A DNA stretch of 53,833 bases. It comes from Chloracidobacterium sp. CP2_5A. GTDB lineage: Bacteria; Acidobacteriota; Blastocatellia; Chloracidobacteriales; Chloracidobacteriaceae. The notes beneath the pieces are model-generated. The model ran no database searches, was not told the DNA's origin, and worked only from the letters and a program-made list of their open reading frames with translations. The position numbers and the translations under genes are program-made. Within the stretch, counting starts at the first letter, position 1. Every line of letters begins with the position of its first letter. Location of the stretch: NCBI GenBank assembly GCA_002254845.1, contig NKPT01000017.1, positions 1 through 53,833 on the forward strand, read 5' to 3'. Positions 47,297 through 53,833 of this stretch are shown here, piece after piece.

Positions 47297-49204
47297 ATGA
47301 CGCCGCGCTTTTCGTCTCCCGGTCCGCCATCGTCTTTCAACCCGCGTCTGCGCCTGCTCGCGCTTCAGGTCGGCGTATCGTTGGCCTTTGCCGTCCTGGC
47401 CCTGCGCTTGTGGAGCATGCAGGTTGTTCATCATGAAAACTATGTCAAGCAAGCTGAAAACAACCGCGAGCGCAAAATTCCAATTGTCGCGCCGCGCGGC
47501 AATATTCTTGACCGTTACGGGGGTGTGCTGGTGGATAGCCGTCCGACCTTCAGCTTGATGATCAATCGGGAAGACATCCAGAACGAGGCTGAGACGCTGC
47601 GCATCTTGACGGAGGAGTTCGGCGTTTCGCCGGAGTTCGCCCGCCAGCAGCTTCGGTCGCCGGCGGCCAAGCTGCGCCCGGTTGAGGTCAAGTCCAACAT
47701 TAGCGACGCCGACCGGGCCAAGGTCGCCGTGCTGGACTATGAGCACCCGGAGTTTTTGGTCGAGCTGCGCCCGCAGCGGAAATATCCCCATGGCGAGCTG
47801 GCCTGTCACATCCTGGGCTATGTAACGGAGGTCAGCGAAGCGCAACTCAAGCGGCCGGAGTTTGAGTACTGTCGTCCGGGCGACAAGGTCGGGCAAGCCG
47901 GTCTGGAGCGCTATTACAATCGCATCCTCATGGGGCGCGACGGCTACCGGCGGGTTATCGTGGATAGCCGCGGGCGCTTCGTGCGCGAAATTGAGACCGT
48001 CCCGCCCGTGCCGGGCCAGGATATTGTCACGACGCTGGATTTAGACCTCCAGCGCGTGGCTGAAGCGCGGCTCAAGGCGCTAAAGCTGGACGGCACGATC
48101 GCGGTCATGGATCCGCGTAATGGCGAGATGCTGGCCTTGGCCTCGATGCCTGGCTACGACCCGAATCTCTTTGCGGCGGGCATTTCGCGCGCCGACTACG
48201 CGCGCTACGTCAACGACAAGCACAAGCCGTTGCGCAACCGGGCGATTCAGGACATTTATCCGCCTGGCTCGACGTGGAAGATCATCATGGCGGTAGCCGC
48301 CATGCGCGCCGGCGTCCTCAAGCCGACAGATCGCTTTCTGTGCGGCGGCGGCATCAACGTTGGCGGTCGGCACGTTCGCTGTATGGGGAGTCACGGGACG
48401 CCGCTGCTGCCTTACGCCATTACCAAGTCGTGCGACGGGTGGTTTTATCGGCTAGGCATCAAGCTCGGATTGGATAACCTGCGAACCTATGCCTCGGAGG
48501 TCGGGGCCGGGGAATACACCGGCATTGACTTGCCGAATGAATTCAAGGGGTACATTCCAAGCCTGGAACTCAAGGCCGCCACAGTGCGACGGACGATGCC
48601 GAACGCGACGCCTGCCCAGTATCGCTGGACGGAGGCCGACTCGGTCTATGCTTCCATCGGGCAGGCGATGGTGCGCCCGACGCCGCTGCAAATGCTGCGG
48701 GCGGTAGCCGGCGTCGCCATGCGCGGCGAGTTTCAAACGCCTCATTTTCTGCTTGAAGCGCGTCCGACTCAGGACAGCCCGCGCGTGACGTTCGAGAATC
48801 GCGTGACGCGTGTCGAGCTTCCTGACGAGTCCTGGGAGGCTATCATTGAAGGCATGTGGGGCGCGGTCAATGCCGGCGGCACGGCTTCGAGTTCGGCCAT
48901 CCGCGACCCGGAGACCGGCTTTGAGATGTGCGGCAAGACCGGGACGGCACAGGTGGTGAGCAAGCTCAAGGCCTCGAAGCTTGAAGAGCGCGACCACTCT
49001 TGGTTTGTGGGGTTTGGGCCGCGGCAGCGCCCCGAAATTGCGGCTATCTCGCTGGTCGAGCATGGCGGCTTTGGCGCCAAGGCATCCGCGCCCAACGTGC
49101 GCGCCGTGTTTGAGGCTTGGCTCAGAAAGAAAAAAGGCCTTCCAGTTGTCGCGGAAGCGCCGCGACCGGCGGGCGAGACGCGGCGGCAGACAGCGGGTAA
49201 TTGA
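47297..49204 (+). CDS. mrdA: Penicillin-binding protein 2 (elongasome transpeptidase)
   Basis: The protein has 635 residues from the ATG at 47297. One N-terminal membrane helix (about 25-45) precedes the dimerisation domain, with APRGNILDRYGGVLVDSRP (about 65). The transpeptidase motifs are SxxK in PGSTWK (Ser about 325, Lys 328), S-C-D at about 378-380 and KTG at about 547-549 in GKTGTAQ. It cross-links lateral peptidoglycan together with the RodA polymerase encoded next. Length fits the PBP2 family. Confidence 0.96.
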   Translation: MTPRFSSPGPPSSFNPRLRLLALQVGVSLAFAVLALRLWSMQVVHHENYVKQAENNRERKIPIVAPRGNILDRYGGVLVDSRPTFSLMINREDIQNEAETLRILTEEFGVSPEFARQQLRSPAAKLRPVEVKSNISDADRAKVAVLDYEHPEFLVELRPQRKYPHGELACHILGYVTEVSEAQLKRPEFEYCRPGDKVGQAGLERYYNRILMGRDGYRRVIVDSRGRFVREIETVPPVPGQDIVTTLDLDLQRVAEARLKALKLDGTIAVMDPRNGEMLALASMPGYDPNLFAAGISRADYARYVNDKHKPLRNRAIQDIYPPGSTWKIIMAVAAMRAGVLKPTDRFLCGGGINVGGRHVRCMGSHGTPLLPYAITKSCDGWFYRLGIKLGLDNLRTYASEVGAGEYTGIDLPNEFKGYIPSLELKAATVRRTMPNATPAQYRWTEADSVYASIGQAMVRPTPLQMLRAVAGVAMRGEFQTPHFLLEARPTQDSPRVTFENRVTRVELPDESWEAIIEGMWGAVNAGGTASSSAIRDPETGFEMCGKTGTAQVVSKLKASKLEERDHSWFVGFGPRQRPEIAAISLVEHGGFGAKASAPNVRAVFEAWLRKKKGLPVVAEAPRPAGETRRQTAGN

Positions 49205-49246
49205 TTTTCCGACCAAAGGTCGCGCGGCTTTGTCAAGGAAACCGAT

Positions 49247-50392
49247 ATGCAGGAGCGTCCCTGGCGCGATTTTGACTGGACTCTTCTGGTGGCGCTGACG
49301 CTGTTGTGCGTGGCGAGCATCGTGGCGCTTTACAGCACCAACGCCGCGCCCGGCGGCGCGACGGAGTGGCACCAGAAGTTTTGGTTCAAGCAGTTGGCGT
49401 GGTGCGGCATTGGCTACATCGCTTTTTTTTGGGTGGCGCGCCTCAGCTTTCAGCGCGTGTTTGACGCCGCTCCGTATGTGTACGCCGCGACCATTCTGCT
49501 CCTCATCGCCGTGCTTTTCATCGGCGTCAAGATCAACGGCCAGCGGTGTTGGATTCGACTTGGCCCGTTGGGGACGCTCCAGCCCTCGGAGTTTGCCAAG
49601 CTGGGCACCATCCTGCTAGCCGCGCGGATTTTGCGTCCTATCGGCGCGGAAGGCGTCACTTGGCGGCAACTGGCGCTTGTGGCGGCAGCGGTCCTGCTGC
49701 CGGTTGCGCTTATTCTGCAGCAGCCCGACGCTGGCACGGCGCTCACCTTTTTCCCGCCGATGGCCACGATGATTTTTCTAAGCGGAATCTCCCTGCGCTG
49801 GGTGACGGTCTCGGCGGTCGCCGGGCTCGTGTTGGGTCCGGTCCTTTTCGCGTTTGTCTTGGAGCCGCGCTTGAAGCAATACCAGCGCGACCGGATCAAC
49901 GTGACTTGGAACGCTATTTTTTACCCGGAGCGTCTTCAGGATCGCCAGACGCGGGAAGGGTTTGGCTATCAAACCTTGCAGTCTATGATCGCCGTCGGAT
50001 CGGGCGGGATCGTGGGCAAGGGCTTTCGGGGCGGCACGCAGAGCCAGGGCGGCTTCGTCCCGGAGCACCACTCGGACTTCATCGCTTCGGTTGTGGCGGA
50101 GGAGTTTGGTCTCGTCGGGTCTCTTGGCGTCCTTGCGCTGCTTCTTTTCATCATATTACACTCTGCAAACGTTGCGGGACGCTCGCGGGAACGGTTTTCA
50201 ATGCTGGTTCTCGCCGGTTACATGGCGCTGCTAGCGTTTCATGTCATCATTAACTTCGGCATGGTGATTGGTCTGGTTCCAATCATGGGCATACCGTTGC
50301 CGCTGTTAAGCGCTGGCGGCTCGTCATTGTTGATGACGTTCGCGAGCTTGGGCTTAGTGGCGAACGCGCACGGAAAACGCTTCTCAAATTGA
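49247..50392 (+). CDS. rodA: Rod shape-determining peptidoglycan polymerase RodA
   Basis: The protein has 381 residues with about ten membrane helices, a SEDS family member. Signature segments are INGQRCWIRLGPLGTLQPSEFAK (about 95-117, in two parts), LQQPDAGTAL with the catalytic Asp (about 161), and the C-terminal block GIPLPLLSAGGSSLL (about 350). It polymerises lipid II in complex with PBP2. GGAAA lies 5 bases before the ATG. Confidence 0.97.
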   Translation: MQERPWRDFDWTLLVALTLLCVASIVALYSTNAAPGGATEWHQKFWFKQLAWCGIGYIAFFWVARLSFQRVFDAAPYVYAATILLLIAVLFIGVKINGQRCWIRLGPLGTLQPSEFAKLGTILLAARILRPIGAEGVTWRQLALVAAAVLLPVALILQQPDAGTALTFFPPMATMIFLSGISLRWVTVSAVAGLVLGPVLFAFVLEPRLKQYQRDRINVTWNAIFYPERLQDRQTREGFGYQTLQSMIAVGSGGIVGKGFRGGTQSQGGFVPEHHSDFIASVVAEEFGLVGSLGVLALLLFIILHSANVAGRSRERFSMLVLAGYMALLAFHVIINFGMVIGLVPIMGIPLPLLSAGGSSLLMTFASLGLVANAHGKRFSN

Positions 50393-50750
50393 AATGCGAT
50401 CCCCCGGATTAAGTGACTGGATACAAAAGCTTTGGCTTCGATAATTTGGGACTCGGCTCGAATCCCCCTCCAAGGTCCGCCATTACGAGACATAACAAGC
50501 TGAAACTGGCGACTTTCGGCGGCGCTCCCAAGGATGATGGCCGGCTTGATATTGGGCGCGATGGGTCGCGCGGCGGCGCTGCCGGCCAGTCCTCGTCGCT
50601 ATCCGCAACCTGGCTATGGTTATCCGGCTTGCGCCGTCCCTGTGGCGGACGCTAGCTGGTCGCGCTTTCGCCGCTGCCGCGCGCTTGTCGCGACGTGGCC
50701 GCGCCGGATGACTGCGTTTGGAAACAAATTCTGAGGAATAACGCCAAGTT
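50393..50750 (+). other. 358-bp leader before the RNase E/G gene
   Basis: It contains a nested GC-rich stem (50538-50588) and a GAGGAATAA ribosome site region just before the ATG. I see no terminator for rodA and no convincing gene. A tRNA-like phrase near 50448-50482 was examined and rejected. Confidence 0.5.
50538..50588 (+). promoter_or_regulatory. Nested hairpin in the RNase E/G gene leader
   Basis: TGGCCGGC (50538-50545) pairs perfectly with GCCGGCCA (50581-50588). Inside it GCGCGA (50556-50561) pairs with TCGCGC (50566-50571) over a TGGG loop. The 3' side ends 162 bases before the start codon. Confidence 0.5.
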
Positions 50751-53690
50751 ATGAATAAGGAAATGATCATTAGCGTCAACGCCTACGAAAAGCGCGTTGC
50801 AATTCTGGAAGACGGCGTCGTCGTCGAATTTTATGTTGAGCGGGCTGATGACTCAAAGGCTGTGGTCGGCAATATCTACAAGGGAAAAGTTCGCAAGGTG
50901 CTGCCGGGCATGCAGTCAGCTTTTGTCGATATCGGATTGGAGCGGGACGCTTTTCTCTACGTGGGCGATTTCTTTGAGGAAACCGAGGAGGATCTCGACA
51001 CCGCTGAAAGCGCGATTCGTCCGCGCCCGGAGCGGGTCGAGCGAGCGGAGCGCCCAAGCGAGCCGCCGCGGCGCGAGGCCGAGGGGCGGCGCGGCGGGCG
51101 CGAGCGCCGCTATGAGCCGCCGGTTGAGCGTCCGGCTATGGCAGAGCCGCGAACCGAAGCGACGCTTGAGCCGGAAGCGGCGACGGCGCGCTCGTCCGCG
51201 CTTGATCCCGCTGACCCCATCGAATCGTCCGTCGAGGCTGAGTCAGCGGAAGCTGGGCTAGCCACGCCCTTGCTGCGCTCGATCCTTGCGTCATCCGGCG
51301 GGGAGCCACAGTTTGAGCGGGTCAGCGATGATCTGGAAAGCGCCACGACGGGTTACGACGCGCCGCCGGCTGATGGACTGACATCAGCCGACGACAGCCT
51401 TGAACTCGATTTGGCGTCTCCGATGAATCCCGTTGAGCCGGAAGCCGCGCCGGATTCGGCGCGCGAGCGCCGGCGCGGCCGGCGAAAGGAGGTCATCGGC
51501 GAGGAGAAGAAGAGGCCTTTGCGGCGACGAAGCAAGAAGGTGGAAGAGGAAGTCGCCGCGCTGGCCGCCGGGGACGCTCCGCTTGCCGATACGCCGCCGG
51601 TTGTCGAGGCTTGCTTTGAGCGCGTGATGGATGAAGATTACGGCGCGGAAGCCGGCGACTTCCTCAAGGATGCGCTCATCCAACAAAAGATCATTGCCCA
51701 AACGCGCATTGACGAGATTGAGACCAAGCCCGACGCGCTAGCGGACGCGCCGGCGGCGGATATTGCGGCGGATATTGATGACCAGCCCCTCGCTGAGCCG
51801 TTGACGCTTGGCTACGAGCGAATTGGCGATGAGCCGGCCGATATGGCCGAGGCTTTGGCCGAGCCTTCGGCTGACCCTGTGGCGTTACAAGCGGCGGAGG
51901 GCGAAGCCGGGGCTGAAGCGGATGCGGCCGCCGCCACGCCGACATCCGCATCCGAAGCCGCCGCGCCGCTGGAAGCGGCGGCCGCGGAAGATGCGCCAGG
52001 CGAAGACGTTCCGTCCGCGGCTGCCCAGCTTCAGGTGCGCTCGCCGCAGTCGGAATTTCCGCCGCGCCGCAGCCGCCGCGGGCGACGGCGGAGCGGGCGC
52101 GGGGCCGGCGCCGCGGGAGACGAGGCCGCCGACACGGAAGACCGGAGCGATAGCCCTGACGATGACGCCCTGGAAGAAGCCGTTGTCGGAGCTGAAATGC
52201 CGCTGAGGGCGGAGCTTGCAGGCTCGGCTGAAAATGGCAGCGCCAAGAGCGTTGCCGAGGAGTCGCCGACGGTTATTCGCGAGATTCCCGTCAGCGCCGC
52301 CGAGTCGCTCGCGTTTGAGGAGCCGCCGGCGCCGAGCGCCGAGGCGCGGCCGGCGCGCGAGCCGCGCCTGGCCCCGCGCCCGGCGCGCGATGACCGCCGC
52401 GACGAGCCGCGCAAGGATGAGCGCAAGGATGAGCGGCGCGACCTCGATGCGCCGCGCCGTCCGACCGCGATCAGCGAGCTGCTGCGCGAGGGACAGGAAA
52501 TCATCGTTCAGATCGCCAAGGAGCCGATTGGTCTCAAGGGCGCGCGAATTACATCCTATGTCTCGTTGCCAGGGCGGTATTTAGTGTATCTCCCTACCAT
52601 CAGCCATATCGGCGTGTCGCGCAAAATTTCAACTGAGCAGGAGCGGTTGCGCCTCAAGCGCACGATGACCATGCTGCGGGAGCGGGAAGGCATCACGGGC
52701 GGGTTTATTGTCCGCACGGCTTGCGAGGGGCGCTCGGAGCAGGACCTGTGCGACGACATGCTCTATCTGGCCCGGACTTGGCGCGACATCCGCCGCCGCT
52801 CCGAGCAAGCGCGCTCGGGGACGGCGCTTTGCCGCGAGCTTGACTTGGTGCAGCGTCTGCTGCGCGATCACATGTCGAGCGATTTTTCCGTCATTCGCGT
52901 GGATGATCCAGGCGAGTACGCCAACATCGTGGACTTCATCAATCGCTTCCAGCCCAAGCTGGTTGATCGCGTGCGGCTCTACACGCGCCATCGCCCGATT
53001 TTCGAGGAATACAACATCCAGCCGGAAATCGAAGCCGCCCTCAAGCCGCGGGTGTGGCTCAAGTCGGGCGGCTTTATCGTTATCAATCAAACGGAGGCGC
53101 TGGTCGCCATCGACGTGAACACCGGCAAGTTCGTCGGGAAATCCAACCGCCTGGAAGACACGATTACCCGCACGAACTTAGAGGCGGCGGCGGAAATCGT
53201 GCGGCAGATTCGGCTGCGCGACTTGGGGGGCATCATCGTTTTGGACTTCATTGACATGGAAGATCGCCGCAATCGCCAAAAGGTCATGCAGGTTCTGGAG
53301 CAGGCGATGAAGTCTGATCGCTCGCCGTCAAAGATCACCGCGTTCAACGACTTCGGCTTGGTCGCCATTACACGCAAGCGGGTGCGCCAGAGCTTGGAGC
53401 GCATTTTGAGCGAGCCTTGTCACTACTGCGGCGGCAGCGGCATGATTAAGTCCGCGCAAACGATGTGCTACGAGATTTTGTCGGACGCCAAGCACCTGGC
53501 TAAAGAGAAGGCCGCGGCGGGGCAAGTCATCAGCGAAGTCACCTTGCGCGTTAGCCCGCAGGTCGCCGAGGCGCTGCGCGGGACGGAGCTGCGCGCGCTA
53601 CGGGAGATGGAGTTTAACTTCGGCGCGCCTGTCACCCTGCACACCGATCCCCTCATCCATCAGGAGCGTTTTGACTTTGCCTTTCTGTAA
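50751..53690 (+). CDS. rng: Ribonuclease E/G with a ~480-residue insert in the S1 domain
   Basis: The protein has 979 residues. It starts with the family segment MNKEMIISVNAYEKRVAILE and the first half of the S1 domain (VGNIYKGKVRKVLPGMQSAFVDIG, in two parts, up to about 85). A low-complexity, charged insert at about 88-566 follows, containing Arg-rich blocks such as RRSRRGRRRSGRGAG. The S1 domain then resumes (EGQEIIVQIAKEPIGLKGAR). The catalytic domain has metal-binding Asp788 (AIDVNTGKFVGK) and Asp832 (VLDFIDMED), and the zinc-link CHYC at 890-893. It cuts single-stranded AU-rich RNA in mRNA decay and rRNA processing. The insert, rather than a C-terminal tail, could carry partner-binding sites. 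Confidence 0.93.
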   Translation: MNKEMIISVNAYEKRVAILEDGVVVEFYVERADDSKAVVGNIYKGKVRKVLPGMQSAFVDIGLERDAFLYVGDFFEETEEDLDTAESAIRPRPERVERAERPSEPPRREAEGRRGGRERRYEPPVERPAMAEPRTEATLEPEAATARSSALDPADPIESSVEAESAEAGLATPLLRSILASSGGEPQFERVSDDLESATTGYDAPPADGLTSADDSLELDLASPMNPVEPEAAPDSARERRRGRRKEVIGEEKKRPLRRRSKKVEEEVAALAAGDAPLADTPPVVEACFERVMDEDYGAEAGDFLKDALIQQKIIAQTRIDEIETKPDALADAPAADIAADIDDQPLAEPLTLGYERIGDEPADMAEALAEPSADPVALQAAEGEAGAEADAAAATPTSASEAAAPLEAAAAEDAPGEDVPSAAAQLQVRSPQSEFPPRRSRRGRRRSGRGAGAAGDEAADTEDRSDSPDDDALEEAVVGAEMPLRAELAGSAENGSAKSVAEESPTVIREIPVSAAESLAFEEPPAPSAEARPAREPRLAPRPARDDRRDEPRKDERKDERRDLDAPRRPTAISELLREGQEIIVQIAKEPIGLKGARITSYVSLPGRYLVYLPTISHIGVSRKISTEQERLRLKRTMTMLREREGITGGFIVRTACEGRSEQDLCDDMLYLARTWRDIRRRSEQARSGTALCRELDLVQRLLRDHMSSDFSVIRVDDPGEYANIVDFINRFQPKLVDRVRLYTRHRPIFEEYNIQPEIEAALKPRVWLKSGGFIVINQTEALVAIDVNTGKFVGKSNRLEDTITRTNLEAAAEIVRQIRLRDLGGIIVLDFIDMEDRRNRQKVMQVLEQAMKSDRSPSKITAFNDFGLVAITRKRVRQSLERILSEPCHYCGGSGMIKSAQTMCYEILSDAKHLAKEKAAAGQVISEVTLRVSPQVAEALRGTELRALREMEFNFGAPVTLHTDPLIHQERFDFAFL

Positions 53691-53756
53691 CGAGGGCGCG
53701 CCGGGGCGTTTCGCTTCGGCGCGGCTCGCCCGCGGAGACAAGGAGGGAGCTAAGCG

Positions 53757-53833
53757 ATGACCCCGCAGCCGGTTACGACCTTTATCAAGCATCATTTTCG
53801 TCACTTCAACGCCGCCGCCTTGGTCGAGGCCGC
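53757..53833 (+). CDS. Start of a deoxyhypusine-synthase-like protein; cut by right edge
   Basis: An ATG at 53757 with AAGGAGGGAG 6 bases upstream opens a frame to the window edge, giving 25 residues: MTPQPVTTFIKHHFRHFNAA and a few more. The phrase FIKHHFRHFNAAALVEA matches the N-terminus of bacterial deoxyhypusine-synthase-like proteins (homospermidine-synthase-related). Only this segment is visible, so neither the catalytic lysine nor the length can be checked. Confidence 0.65.
   Translation, partial: MTPQPVTTFIKHHFRHFNAAALVEA

Noticed and set aside
50448-50482. tRNA- or tmRNA-like 3' end (CTCGAAT phrase and terminal GCCA)
   Set aside because: The T-stem does not pair properly and no 5' acceptor strand (GGACCTT) is found upstream at tRNA distance.
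50534-50734. Small plus-strand frame before the RNase E/G gene
   Set aside because: It crosses the nested stem, has no ribosome site and no recognisable protein features; more likely leader RNA.

Overview
The window (53.8 kb, GC-rich) reads as chromosome from a Gram-negative bacterium. It carries the lipoprotein maturation gene lnt, a PilQ secretin with pilMNOP, and the mreBCD/PBP2/RodA wall-elongation cluster. The DUF1800/DUF1501 pair, the style of the pil locus and the overall gene content make an acidobacterium plausible (Chloracidobacterium/Blastocatellia-like). That placement is inference: the window has no rRNA gene and no database comparison was possible.

Layout. (1) 1-7135, minus strand: effector part of a type I-G (formerly I-U) CRISPR-Cas operon, cas3, csx17 (cas8), csb1 (cas7) and csb2 (cas5-cas6 fusion). 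The genes overlap or nearly touch, and csb2 is cut by the left edge. No CRISPR array and no cas1/cas2/cas4 lie inside the window. (2) 7487-10965, minus: DUF1501 and DUF1800, a secreted-protein pair. (3) 11184-18160, plus: inositol-phosphate synthase, lnt, cysS, an M16 peptidase and an alpha/beta hydrolase. (4) 18189-29039, mostly minus: a PilV-like prepilin, a GAF-PP2C phosphatase, pckA, a DUF808/DUF606 membrane pair (plus), asparaginase, rimO and a membrane-anchored DUF3352-like protein. (5) 29551-36034, plus: pilMNOPQ plus a Roadblock/LC7 protein, closed by a clear intrinsic terminator. (6) 36099-42944: aldo/keto reductase-like protein, M61 peptidase with PDZ, enoyl-CoA hydratase, E1-like adenylyltransferase and leucyl aminopeptidase. 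(7) 43113-53690, plus: a FecR/Fn3-type protein, mreB-mreC-mreD-PBP2-rodA, and an RNase E/G with a very long insert in its S1 domain. The right edge cuts the start of a deoxyhypusine-synthase-like gene.

Functional themes. The cas genes would form the interference complex and its nuclease. pilMNOPQ builds the alignment subcomplex and outer-membrane pore of a type IV pilus, with the Roadblock protein as a likely polarity or regulatory partner. The mre cluster builds the elongasome. Several leaders hold regulatory-looking RNA structure: a hairpin between the ribosome binding site and the start of pilN, terminator-like hairpins in the mreB and pckA leaders, and a nested stem upstream of the RNase E/G gene. 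Short perfect tandem duplications of 10-20 bp recur at gene ends and in spacers along the chromosomal part.
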